The notes under the pieces were generated by a model, which ran no database searches, was not told the DNA's origin, and saw only the letters and a program-made list of their open reading frames with translations. 64,000 nt of DNA, from assembly GCF_900497695.1 (NCBI RefSeq), contig NZ_UIDD01000007.1:434001-498000 (forward strand). The letters run 5' to 3'. This DNA comes from Pseudomonas wadenswilerensis (GTDB taxonomy: Bacteria > Pseudomonadota > Gammaproteobacteria > Pseudomonadales > Pseudomonadaceae). The translations under genes were made by a program, and so were the position numbers. Each line of letters begins with the position of its first letter. The first letter of the stretch is position 1. Of the stretch, positions 52,187 through 60,139 are shown one piece after another.

Positions 52187-52317
52187 ATGCCCACAGAAAA
52201 CCGATCCAGCAATACCGAACAGATGGTCAGCGTGCCGTGTGAGCAACTGACCGAGTGGCGGGTCGCTCCTTCCCAGAGTTGGCCCAGGCCATCCGCGCAT
52301 TACCGCTGCCGCAGTAG
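52187..52317 (+). pseudogene. Frameshifted small prophage gene
   Basis: MPTENRSSNTEQMVSVP is a start I associate with short prophage proteins. The frame is lost around 52255; in the next frame the expected ending continues as RSFPELAQAIRALPLPQ before TAG at 52315-52317. GCGAGG precedes the ATG. It lies just upstream of the integrase remnant. Confidence 0.55.
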
Positions 52318-52408
52318 CTTTTGATGCAAGGAGTACATTTGCACCCCTCCCGCTTTAACCCCTCTCCCCTCTATTGAACAGCCGTGATATGGCGGCAAGG
52401 ACGAAGTC

Positions 52409-52966
52409 ATGTCTGAAGAAAAAGTGGTGATGTACGAATCCTCTGAAGCCACCAGCATCCGGACCGTGACAGGTTGGGTCGATCCTTCCGGCCGATTCTG
52501 GGGTAACGATGAACACGCCGAAGCATCCGGCGCATTATCGTCGATGGCCGGCCAGAAGACCGAACCAAGACAAAGCACCACCGGGTTTATCCTGCTCAAT
52601 GAGCGCGCGCTCCACGCCCTGCGCCCGGCCCGGCGCCCGGCCGATCTGCGTCGGATTGCTTCGAAGTCCGCGACTCCCACCAGCCCATTTGTGTTCCAAC
52701 CGGGCAAAGGCGGGATGTGGATCAGAGAGCCAAGTGTTACAATCAAGCACTTCAAGCTCGCGCTCAAGGCGCTGGGCATCCGTGAACGTCGGCAGTACGA
52801 CACGCGCCACACCTACGCAACCATGTGCCTGATGGCTGGGATGAACCCCGCGTTCATCGCGAACCAGCTCGGCCATAGCGTCGAGATGTTGCTCTCTACT
52901 TACGCAAAATGGATCAGCTCCTCCTCGGATTGGAGGGAGCTGGAGAAGCTGCCGGCTAGCGTCTGA
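52409..52966 (+). pseudogene. Integrase C-terminus fused to a small prophage gene
   Basis: The first 40 codons (SEEKVVMYESSEA, WVDPSGRFWGNDEH) are the start of a small prophage protein. At about codon 41 the frame continues as the C-terminal catalytic half of a tyrosine integrase: TGFILLNERALHAL, then YDTRHTYATMCLMAGMNP (HxxR replaced by RHTY context with the second Arg), QLGHSVEMLLSTYAKW (His and nucleophile Tyr). The N-terminal DNA-binding part and the first catalytic Arg are missing, so it is inactive. It marks an internal deletion in a prophage. Confidence 0.75.
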
Positions 52967-53047
52967 TCGGCCCAGAATTGGCCCCGATCAGGCGACGGCA
53001 CCTAAACACACCTCTGGAACCCCCGCAGGATAAGCACTTGATTTCTA

Positions 53048-53137
53048 CCGCTAACATCACCATGCGCTATAAAAGAGGTGTTAGCGGGTTCCAGTGAGTA
53101 GGTTTTACTGGGTTAAACCCCTCACGCCTACCCACTG
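53048..53137. other. Two adjacent hairpins in non-coding DNA next to the integrase remnant
   Basis: CCGCTAACA (53048-53056) pairs with TGTTAGCGG (53079-53087). Five bases later CAGTGAGTAGG (53092-53102) pairs with CCTACCCACTG (53127-53137) with one mismatch, and GGTTT/AAACC extends that stem inward. The flanking 52967-53339 has no supported gene. This could be an attachment or recombination region of the lost phage, or a structured RNA. Confidence 0.5.
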
Positions 53138-53339
53138 AAACACACCTGCTGGTCCGTAAATTGGTCCGGCAGGATATCCCCCTCCCTCATGCCGTTTCGA
53201 CATATCACGGCGTCCTGCCGAACGAACACAATCCCCCTCCTCCTACAGTTCGTCAAATAAATAACCTGGCACCTTCAAGCCCGAAAAATATGCACTACTG
53301 TATATTCCCTGCACCGTCCAAATGGCCAGGGAAATTGTC

Positions 53340-53696
53340 ATGACAGGGAATCACATAGCTATCTGTGCGATGTTTGCCGTCTGTTCATCGGCCGTTGCAG
53401 GAACCCTTACAGTGCCGTCTGACCCAGATGCCCAGTATTCGATCATCAGCGTTTCTGAAACCGACGCAGGTCTCGAAGTGACTACGCAAAGGAAAGGCAT
53501 CAGCGGCTTCAGCTATTCCAAGCGCGAATTCGATTGCGCGAACCGCAAGGTGTTGTTTATGGGCTCGAGCACCTCTGTTGCCGATCTCGAGAATGTTAAA
53601 GCAGACGATGAGGCAACGCCGTGGTTCAAGGGTTCGCTAGCCCGAGCCATTTCCGATGTGGTGTGCAGAGATACTGTGGCGGCCGCCAATCAGTAG
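53340..53696 (+). CDS. Small exported protein, unknown function
   Basis: A 118-residue protein with a signal peptide (MTGNHIAICAMFAVCSSAVA, cleavage before GTLTVPSDPD). The mature part has two Cys (REFDCANRKV, SDVVCRDTV) and is probably periplasmic. I chose ATG 53340, preceded by AGGGAAA, over an ATG six codons upstream without such a site. Family not recognised. Confidence 0.7.
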   Translation: MTGNHIAICAMFAVCSSAVAGTLTVPSDPDAQYSIISVSETDAGLEVTTQRKGISGFSYSKREFDCANRKVLFMGSSTSVADLENVKADDEATPWFKGSLARAISDVVCRDTVAAANQ

Positions 53697-53795
53697 CACG
53701 TCTCGCCCCCTCTGATCTGCAGGTCGTCAGATCGATTAGCTAGAGTCGACCCACATCAATTACTGTACATCCAAACAGCATTGGTGGGTTGCACC

Positions 53796-54113
53796 GTGAT
53801 CATCGAAGACGACAGCTTCGCGCTGGGCATGCCCACGCCTGTCCAAATGTTGCGCCAGCATGCGCGCCTGGTCGAAGCCGAGTGCGAGCAATTGCGGCAC
53901 GAACTCGACCGGGCCCGGGAGAACATCGAAAAGCTGGTGGCCATCCATCAAGCCCAGGCCGTCGAAATCACCAGGCTGAACGCCAGGATCGAGCGCATGA
54001 CCTGGGAGCTGTCCGACGCACTCGTGGAAAATACAGAGCTGAAGAATCGGCAGATCGGCGGCATTCCTCGCACCTACGGCGGCATGCCGCCGGCGCCAGA
54101 CGGCCGGAGATAA
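53796..54113 (+). CDS. Coiled-coil prophage-type protein
   Basis: A frame from GTG 53796 (MIIEDDSFALGMPTPVQMLR) with a central heptad region (AECEQLRHELDRARENIEKL, VEITRLNARIERMTWELSDA) predicted as a coiled coil, ending GGMPPAPDGRR. Codon bias is good. Similar small coiled-coil proteins occur in Pseudomonas prophage early regions. The start lacks a strong ribosome-binding site. Confidence 0.6.
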   Translation: MIIEDDSFALGMPTPVQMLRQHARLVEAECEQLRHELDRARENIEKLVAIHQAQAVEITRLNARIERMTWELSDALVENTELKNRQIGGIPRTYGGMPPAPDGRR

Positions 54114-54120
54114 GTTGAAA

Positions 54121-54330
54121 TTAGTGCAACGAGCGTGCAGGCCCGCCGAGCGACCGCAGCTGGTACTCGGTGACAGCCTGGTACAGCGACTCGGCCTCCA
54201 GCCGCAGGCGTTCGACCTCCTGTGCCGGCTGGCCGGCGTCCTGGGCGGCGTGGTAGCGTCGCTGCGCATTGATGGCCTGTTGTATCAGCGGCTCTCCCGC
54301 CTCGATAACTCCCACCAGGGTCTTCTTCAC
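54121..54330 (-). CDS. Small GTG-start phage-type protein, copy 1 (intact)
   Basis: A 69-residue acidic helical protein (KKTLVGVIEAGEPLIQQA; PAQEVERLRLEAESLYQAV; ending GGPARSLH). GTG start with GGAG seven bases upstream and a TATACT -10-like box at 54359-54364. Two damaged copies of the same gene with the same promoter box lie at 57215-57349 and 58955-59163. Function unknown; the gene seems to belong to the lysis or late region of a recurrent prophage. Confidence 0.65.
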   Translation of the reverse strand: MKKTLVGVIEAGEPLIQQAINAQRRYHAAQDAGQPAQEVERLRLEAESLYQAVTEYQLRSLGGPARSLH

Positions 54331-54475
54331 ACTGCTGCTCCGGATATTTGGTCAGCGCAGTATAGGCCAACGGCTATTCAGGCTTCGCTATGGATCAACC
54401 AGATCAGCGACGACCACCAGTTTCACCTTCCGGCCAAAAGAATCCGTTCGATCAAGGACGGTTTCCGGTCAAATC
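54331..54475. repeat. Repeat of upstream flank of the GTG-start gene (pairs with 59164-59290)
   Basis: The sequence around GGCTTCGCTATGGATCAACC and CAGATCAGCGACGACCACCA is repeated at 59164-59290 with about 85-90 percent identity by eye. Together with the adjoining gene it forms a diverged duplication of about 330 bases. Confidence 0.7.
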
Positions 54476-54943
54476 TTCGCACAAGGCGGTCTGTGTCCCA
54501 GCTTGATGAGCGGCAAATTCCTCAGTTCCAAACCTCTGTAGCTCCATGCCGATATTACTCAGTCTCTCCAAGCGGGCGCTTTCTCCCAAGACATAAGGCT
54601 CCTGGTCTTTACGCGGAAGAAAACCCTGATGCATTCGTACCTCAAAAATTGTCCGTGAAACCCCGTTGATAATTTCTACAAAGGATGTCGAAACCGGTGA
54701 GCGCTGAACGTTTGCCTGATGTACCACGGCCCCCGCTTCCGTTCCTCGAATCCTGAGCAATGCACATTCTTTTCCAGGTGAGCCAGACATGACCAGTTCA
54801 ACGGTGACGCCTCCATTCCCTTCATAACCTCGTACGATTGGCCTTTCCAAGCTCGAGGCGGCATAACAATAATTGCCCGCCCAAAGCCCTGCCACTTGAG
54901 CGATGAACACCAATGGCGAAATGAGCGCTTTCAAACACGACAT
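54452..54943 (-). CDS. Exported protein, unknown function
   Basis: A 163-residue protein with a signal peptide (CLKALISPLVFIAQVAGLWA) and a mature domain with Cys in KECALLRIRGTE and TALCEDLTG. GAGATAG precedes ATG 54943. Codon use is notably AT-richer than the housekeeping genes, pointing to acquisition. Its 3' end runs into the duplicated flank of the GTG-start gene. No family recognised. Confidence 0.65.
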   Translation of the reverse strand: MSCLKALISPLVFIAQVAGLWAGNYCYAASSLERPIVRGYEGNGGVTVELVMSGSPGKECALLRIRGTEAGAVVHQANVQRSPVSTSFVEIINGVSRTIFEVRMHQGFLPRKDQEPYVLGESARLERLSNIGMELQRFGTEEFAAHQAGTQTALCEDLTGNRP

Positions 54944-55028
54944 GCTGCTATCTCAATAAATATGGCAGCGCAGCATAGAAACCCCCGGGCTGTTGACCTA
55001 TAGCACTACCTATCCATAAGCTGTGCAT

Positions 55029-55928
55029 ATGACGTACAGCTCAGACGATATTTTCCCTCCTTTCGAAGCCCTGCAAGCTGCCCTTGCCGCCGCCAGTACA
55101 GGTTCCTTCACTGCTGCAGCAGCGGAACTGGAAGTTACACATGCGACCATCAGCCGACGTGTGGAAATGGCTGAAAAATGGTTTCAATGCTCCCTGTTCG
55201 ACCGCCATGCGCGCGGTGTCACCGTGACGGCCACTGGACAAATCGCGCTGGCCAAAGTCGCCCATGCCTTTGACCAACTGAAACAAGCGCGACAGCCCCG
55301 GCCCGTCGGCCATACCTTGCCCATCGTCAAATTGGCCACTACGCCGTCCTTCGCGCGTTTCTGGTTGATCCCGCGCCTGACCGAACTCGAAGGTACGACT
55401 CAGGATTTACGTATCGAACTGGTCACCTCTGCATTGAATGCCAGCCTTTCCTCAGGGGAGGTCGATCTGGCCATCAGATACGGGCGCGGACAATGGAATG
55501 ACGGAGACGAGGAGCCACTATTCGAGGAGTCGCTTTGCCCCGTGGTGTCACCCGAAGTTCTCGCCATGAACGAACAGCCGTTGTCTTTAATACAGGATAC
55601 TGCGCTGCTACACACCGGCGACACGACACTGTGGCGAGCGTGGATGAGCCATCATGGCAAACGCCTGACTTCGAAGCCCATCGACAGGGTGATGGGTGAC
55701 TACGCCCAGGCAATCGAAGCCGCCCGCTCAGGATTGGGCATCGCACTTTGGAATCCGACGATTCACTCTCTTGATGCATTCAACGGACAATTGGTCGCGT
55801 TGAACGAATTGAGCTGCCCAAGCCCGCTGAGATTCTTCCTGCTGTCGAAGCCTGGACCGGCTCATACACCGCCAATGAGGGTTCGGTCGAGGCTTCTCCG
55901 GTTATTGAGTACAGGCTTCCCCTTTTGA
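55029..55928 (+). CDS. LysR-family transcriptional regulator
   Basis: A regulator of about 299 residues. The N-terminal winged HTH reads FEALQAALAAASTGSFTAAA and ELEVTHATISRRVEMAEKW; the C-terminal ligand domain has the features of the GcvA-like group (TPSFARFWLIPRL, VDLAIRYGRGQW, SGLGIALWNP). Start at ATG 55029 or GTG 55023. No obvious target neighbours exist: flanking genes are a small exported protein and a phage fragment. GC is slightly low. Confidence 0.87.
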   Translation: MTYSSDDIFPPFEALQAALAAASTGSFTAAAAELEVTHATISRRVEMAEKWFQCSLFDRHARGVTVTATGQIALAKVAHAFDQLKQARQPRPVGHTLPIVKLATTPSFARFWLIPRLTELEGTTQDLRIELVTSALNASLSSGEVDLAIRYGRGQWNDGDEEPLFEESLCPVVSPEVLAMNEQPLSLIQDTALLHTGDTTLWRAWMSHHGKRLTSKPIDRVMGDYAQAIEAARSGLGIALWNPTIHSLDAFNGQLVALNELSCPSPLRFFLLSKPGPAHTPPMRVRSRLLRLLSTGFPF

Positions 55929-56014
55929 AACCAAGGGACGCAGACGTCCCTTTCGTACTGATTCAGGTTCTCCAATGAAGGGCAGCAATGGGTCGAAAGC
56001 AGTCTTTTTACAGC

Positions 56015-56130
56015 TTACCTCCCGATACCTCGTGCCACTCGTAGGGCAATCAATCCTTGATCGCCGTCGTCAGTGATGGCGACAATTCGTTGAGCCGCCG
56101 CTGAGTCAAGTTCGCCTCGCGCGGCTCTAT
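56015..56130 (-). pseudogene. Rz C-terminal remnant, copy 1
   Basis: Reads RAARGELDSAAAQRIVAITD then DGDQGLIALRVARGIGR, matching the copies at 58801 and 60140 and the usual ending of Pseudomonas phage Rz (i-spanin) proteins. Upstream sequence of the gene is missing, so only the 3' end survives. Confidence 0.65.
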
Positions 56131-56209
56131 GATTCAGAATCGCCTGATGTCCATTGATACTTTGACTGATTAGGCTGCAACGCTCCTTCCGCCCCGTGTA
56201 GCCCTCTTC

Positions 56210-57181
56210 ATGAAGCATTTGACTCTACAGAATCCCCTGCTCGGCATTGTCGCGACGACGTTGCTGGCCTGCGCGTCGGACGCGATAGCGGCGAATTGCA
56301 CATTCAACTCTTCCCCCACCACTCAAAGCCTCAACTTCGGCGCAGGCCTGGCCAGTGGTGGCCTGACAATCCCCGCCGACACGCCGGATGGCACAGTGGT
56401 CTACCAGGACACCGCGCAGCAATCGACATCGCACAGTTGGTCGTGCAATTCGACCTCGCAATATGGCGTGGCAGTAAATCCAGCGCTAGGCACCCCGGCC
56501 AGTAACGCAACGACCTTCCCCTTAGGTAAAACGGGGCTCTCGTTCCGTATCTGGATGGACATGTTAAGTCGATATGAGCCTTCTTTATTTGCGATCAGCC
56601 CAAAAGGCTATGGTATTGCATCCGGCACGGTCCGCCTGGAAATCATCAAGTCAGGCCCATTGGCATCGCAAGTCAATATTGCTGCCGGTAATCTGGGCAA
56701 CCTGCAATCAGGCGAGCTGATTCTGAATAAATTCAACCTGGCCAATGCTCTGGTAGTGAATGCTGCCTCCTGCCAGACTCCTGCCGTCTCCGTAGCCATG
56801 GGTGACGACTATCAACTCCACGAATTTCGCGAGGCTGGCGCCAAGCCGCGAACGGTGCCTTTCGACATTGCCTTGAATCAATGCCAGACCGGCATCAAGA
56901 AAGTGACCTACTCGCTCAAGGCCAACACCCCGGTCATCGACGGCCCGAACGGCATTGTTGCGCTCAACGCCGGGTCCACGGCTAAAGGCATCGGCCTGCA
57001 ATTGATGAATGCACTCGGCCAGCCAATCGCACTCAATACCAGCTACCCGTTCGACGCCTTCACCACGACCGGCCTCAACTTCAAGATTCCGCTGTCCGCA
57101 GCCTACTACCGCCTGGGCACTGAAGAACTCCAGGCGGGCAGCGCCAACTCCGAAGTGACCTTTATCGTGAATTACCTGTGA
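56210..57181 (+). CDS. Fimbrial adhesin/tip-type protein, isolated from other fimbrial genes
   Basis: A 323-residue exported protein: signal peptide (LLGIVATTLLACASDAIA), then NCTFNSSPTTQSLNFG and a C-terminal pilin-type domain (PVIDGPNGIVALNAGSTAKG, IGLQLMNALGQPIALNTSYP, ending EVTFIVNYL), the terminal strand needed for donor-strand exchange. Two-domain length fits a minor or tip fimbrial subunit. No chaperone or usher gene is next to it, so it needs partners encoded elsewhere or is a relic. No good ribosome-binding site is visible. Confidence 0.8.
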   Translation: MKHLTLQNPLLGIVATTLLACASDAIAANCTFNSSPTTQSLNFGAGLASGGLTIPADTPDGTVVYQDTAQQSTSHSWSCNSTSQYGVAVNPALGTPASNATTFPLGKTGLSFRIWMDMLSRYEPSLFAISPKGYGIASGTVRLEIIKSGPLASQVNIAAGNLGNLQSGELILNKFNLANALVVNAASCQTPAVSVAMGDDYQLHEFREAGAKPRTVPFDIALNQCQTGIKKVTYSLKANTPVIDGPNGIVALNAGSTAKGIGLQLMNALGQPIALNTSYPFDAFTTTGLNFKIPLSAAYYRLGTEELQAGSANSEVTFIVNYL

Positions 57182-57214
57182 GGCATTCAAGGAGCGTCTG
57201 ACTTTCGCGGCGCC

Positions 57215-57349
57215 CTGCTGCCCTACGGCCGAGATTAGATTCGAACGCAGCTGATACTCGTTGGCAGTCTGGTAACGCCGCTGCGCATCGATGGCCTGCT
57301 GAATCAGCGGCTCGCCGGCCTCGATTACTCCCGTCAGAGTCTTCTTCAC
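57215..57349 (-). pseudogene. Small GTG-start phage-type gene, copy with internal deletion
   Basis: Starts KKTLTGVIEAGEPLIQQAID then AQRRY and jumps to EYQLR, losing about 27 codons present in the copy at 54121. The frame then runs on without the normal ending. The promoter box AGTATA at 57380-57385 is kept and is flanked by a perfect 9-bp dyad, GTCAAAGGA (57372) / TCCTTTGAC (57391). Confidence 0.65.
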
Positions 57350-57442
57350 GCTCTGCCACTCCGGTGGTTTAGTCAAAGGAGTATAGGCCGTCCTTTGACT
57401 TTGAACGGCTACGGAGGCTGAGGGCATTGGGGAGTGAGATCT

Positions 57443-58108
57443 ATGTGCGGAAGACTGAGCCAGTACCACCGCATCCACGACTTCGTCGATGCCCTGAGCA
57501 TACCCTGCCCGCTTGCCAATAGCGTCGGCGACCAACCGCTTGAGCGGTACAACGTGGCGCCAACCACCCGGGTAGCACTGCTACGCCTCGAGGATGGAGT
57601 GCTCCATGCCGATCTGGTGCGTTGGGGTTGGCGGCCGCACTGGGCCAAGGACCGCGCCGCACCGATCAATGCCCGGGTCGAGAAGGTAGCGCACGGTGCG
57701 TTCTTCCGTGCGATTTGGCCGCATCGAGCGATAACGCCAGTCGACGGGTGGTATGAGTGGGTTGATGAGGGGAGACCGAAGAAGCAGCCCTATTACATCC
57801 GGAGGCGAGACGGGCAACCATCGCTATGCGCAAGCATTGGCCAGTTCACTGGTCACGAGCATGACGGATTCGGGATCATCACCGCCGATGCCCAGGGTGG
57901 GATGGTTGATGTACACGATCGCCGGCCTGTCGTGCTGTCGTCCGAACTTGCACGGCAGTGGGCCGGCCTGACAATGCCAAAGGAGCAAACCGAGCAGTTG
58001 GTCTTGAACCTTGGCGAGGGACCAGAGACATTTGAGTGGAACCGTGTTGGAGTTGCTGTGGGCAACACGCGAAACCAAGGTGTCCACCTGCTAGACTCAA
58101 CAAGATGA
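57443..58108 (+). CDS. SRAP-domain protein (HMCES/YedK family)
   Basis: A 221-residue SOS-response-associated peptidase-fold protein that shields abasic sites by a covalent DNA-protein crosslink. The invariant Cys2 is present (MCGRLSQ), with RYNVAPTT, LVRWGWRPHWAKD, INARVEKV and the active-site TPVDGWYEW (Glu) and GHEHDGFGIITADA (His region). Start at ATG 57443 puts Cys at position 2 as required. A broken second SRAP gene lies at 60422. Phage-borne copies of this family are common. Confidence 0.92.
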   Translation: MCGRLSQYHRIHDFVDALSIPCPLANSVGDQPLERYNVAPTTRVALLRLEDGVLHADLVRWGWRPHWAKDRAAPINARVEKVAHGAFFRAIWPHRAITPVDGWYEWVDEGRPKKQPYYIRRRDGQPSLCASIGQFTGHEHDGFGIITADAQGGMVDVHDRRPVVLSSELARQWAGLTMPKEQTEQLVLNLGEGPETFEWNRVGVAVGNTRNQGVHLLDSTR

Positions 58109-58170
58109 TTCCAGATAAAACTAGACCCCCCCAGACACTTGAACATGTCCAGGGGCAGAGCGAAAGATTA

Positions 58171-58635
58171 TTATTTAAACGTAACAACAATAGGGGAAGG
58201 CTCACCAGGCATACCAGGAGTGCCAGATGTTGAACAGCCTCCATTATTGCAAGTGATAGTCGCGGACAACCCAAGAGAAGGGACAACTTTCGTATACCAC
58301 GTACCACCGTCCTTTATATGCCTAAAAGTCAAATTGCCAAGCCTGATGCCTTTATCGTCTTCTACAGCCCAGCTGATTTCCTTTGGCCCATTCGTGCAAA
58401 GGCTAAAAATGTTATCTGAGTCCGTCATTCCGAATGAAACATCTCCCTGAGGCGGAACGGTATAGGCACTACCGTTCTTCGGACCGTACATACACTGGCT
58501 GCCGATTTGCCTCACGTACTTTGTCTGATTACTCGCATTCTTGAAGTGCACCGTATAGTCTTGCTTCGCCATAACTTGCGAAGAAGCGAGCATGACAAAT
58601 GAAACAAGCGCAGCACTTGAGAATAGGTTTTTCAT
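58171..58635 (-). CDS. Exported protein, unknown function
   Basis: A 154-residue protein with a signal peptide (SSAALVSFVMLASSQVMA) and a mature beta-rich domain with four Cys in pairs (SQCMYGP, FSLCTNG, TITCNNGGCSTSG). The C-terminus is Pro/Gly-rich (TSGTPGMPGEPSP). GGAG precedes ATG 58635. AT-rich codon use indicates acquisition. No family recognised. Confidence 0.75.
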   Translation of the reverse strand: MKNLFSSAALVSFVMLASSQVMAKQDYTVHFKNASNQTKYVRQIGSQCMYGPKNGSAYTVPPQGDVSFGMTDSDNIFSLCTNGPKEISWAVEDDKGIRLGNLTFRHIKDGGTWYTKVVPSLGLSATITCNNGGCSTSGTPGMPGEPSPIVVTFK

Positions 58636-58800
58636 GAAAACTCCATGTTTTTGAATCTTCCATTAGTAAGAACAAGCCTCATGCGCACCGTGACGGTCGA
58701 ATGCGAAAAGCCACTATAGACAGTAAGGTTTCTCTGATCAAGCAAGCACAGGGCGTTTGTCCTGTACTGAAATGGCCCTACGTTAAAATCCGGTGGTTTA

Positions 58801-58950
58801 TTAACGCTTTAGAGCCAGGATATAGTCCTGGCATGCAGTCAGTGCGATCAGTCCTTGGTCGCCGTCACCGGTGATTCTGATAACTCGTTGAGCATGCGCT
58901 GGGTCAAGTTCGCCTCGCGCGGCTCCATGAACCACGCCGCAGGTGTCGGA
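58801..58950 (-). pseudogene. Rz C-terminal remnant, copy 2
   Basis: Reads CGVVHGAARGELDPAHAQRV, then ITGDGDQGLIALTACQDYIL and LALKR before TAA at 58801. This is the ending of a phage Rz (i-spanin). In the +1 frame the overlapping Rz1 ending is also seen (AAWFMEPREANLTQRMLNEL). The gene starts are missing. It follows, on the same strand, a copy of the GTG-start gene. Confidence 0.7.
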
Positions 58951-58954
58951 CTAT

Positions 58955-59163
58955 TCAATGGAGTGAGCGCGCCGGTCCACCAAGCGCTCGGAGCTGATAC
59001 TCAGTGACCGCCTGGTACAAGGACTCGGCCTCCAGCCGCAGGCGTTCGACTTCCTTTGCTGGTTGACCGGCATCCTGGGCTGCATGGTAGCGGCGTAGCG
59101 CATCGATGGCTTGCTGAATCAGCGGCTCACCCGCCTCGATAACTCCGTCAGGGTCTTCTTCAC
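58955..59163 (-). pseudogene. Small GTG-start phage-type gene, frameshifted copy
   Basis: GTG at 59163 opens KKTLTE, then loses frame through one missing G. The original frame continues as AGEPLIQQAIDALRRYHAAQ, PAKEVERLRLEAESLYQAV and the same GGPARSLH ending as the copy at 54121. The AGTATA box is at 59192-59197. Confidence 0.7.
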
Positions 59164-59290
59164 GCTGCTGCCCCGGTTATTTGACCAGAGCAGTATAGGT
59201 CAACGGCCATTCGGGCTTCGCTACGGATCAATCAGATCAGCGACGACCACCAGTGTCACCTTCCGGCCAGAAGCGGACATTCGATGCGGA
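59164..59290. repeat. Repeat of upstream flank of the GTG-start gene (pairs with 54331-54475)
   Basis: Contains GGCTTCGCTACGGATCAATC and CAGATCAGCGACGACCACCA, near-identical to the flank at 54331-54475. The shared stretch shows that not just the gene but its whole promoter region was duplicated. Confidence 0.7.
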
Positions 59291-59372
59291 CAAGGATGGA
59301 GACGACTTCTTGCTCTCGATTTCAGGACGCAACAACACAGCATGCATTCCCGCTAGCAAATTAACGGATCGT

Positions 59373-59807
59373 TTACTCGGGAATTCCGGTCAACGTATGC
59401 ACTACACGCATTGCACAAGGCGGTCGAGCCCCTTGCGGGTCGAGCTGTTCGCATTTCTTCAGCAGCGGATAGGCATCGGCAAACTTCATAGCCGCTACTT
59501 GTTCGGCGTGCTGCTGCGAAACAAAGCAGTGCTCGAACCGGAAGGCGGCATACACCTCGGGCAGCAGTGCCGGATAATCGTAAACCTCGTCGACGATACT
59601 CTTTAGCATCTGGGACATCTGCCCGTTGGCCGCGGGGGAAATCCTGGTGAGCAGATCATCCTTGGCGACGCCCGCTTGCCTGGCCGCAATAGCTTCCTTC
59701 GACGCACCGATGGATGCCTGCATTCCCTGCGGAAACGGACAATCAGACGCCGCCAATGCCGAGGCCATGCAACTCAGTAAAGTGAAAACAGCAGCCATCC
59801 TTGTCAT
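59373..59807 (-). CDS. Small exported protein, unknown function
   Basis: A 144-residue protein with a signal peptide (MTRMAAVFTLLSCMASALAA), then SDCPFPQGMQASIGASKEAI and further Cys in FEHCFVSQQH, KKCEQLDP and PPCAMRV, probably two disulfides. It is mostly helical and periplasmic. AAGGAA precedes ATG 59807; the frame extends upstream but without a better start. No family recognised. Confidence 0.75.
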   Translation of the reverse strand: MTRMAAVFTLLSCMASALAASDCPFPQGMQASIGASKEAIAARQAGVAKDDLLTRISPAANGQMSQMLKSIVDEVYDYPALLPEVYAAFRFEHCFVSQQHAEQVAAMKFADAYPLLKKCEQLDPQGARPPCAMRVVHTLTGIPE

Positions 59808-59964
59808 GGAATTTCCTTGTTTGTAGCAAGCATTGTTGAAATAAGCTGCGGATTCTAACCGATACCAGTTGATGATGCGCTCCATTGACCTGGTCCGCTC
59901 CTTGTGAAAGCGGTCATTCATGACCGGCTGCTTTCGACCCAGAGCTGTCGGTGTATGGCGTCCA

Positions 59965-60053
59965 GGTGGGAGCGGGCTTGCCCCGCGATTCTGACTCTGA
60001 AAATTGACTGTCATGCTGCCATGAGCCTATCGCGGGACAAGCCCGCTCCCACC
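59965..60053. repeat. Paired inverted REP elements in the phage-derived region
   Basis: GGTGGGAGCGGGCTTGCCCC and an inverted partner ending GGGACAAGCCCGCTCCCACC. It is the only REP pair seen between 49 and 64 kb, consistent with host-genome REPs being rare in acquired DNA. Confidence 0.85.
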
Positions 60054-60139
60054 GTCTGAAGGCCGCTTCTGGCCGGTTGCCGCCCTTCCCGAACGGCAGC
60101 TCTGGGTCGAAAGCTGCCTCAGAGTTTTGCCCTTCCAGC

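Noticed and set aside
53161..53343. 60-codon plus-strand frame before the exported protein at 53340
   Set aside because: Proline-rich random-looking translation and no ribosome-binding site; it ends by overlapping the next gene.
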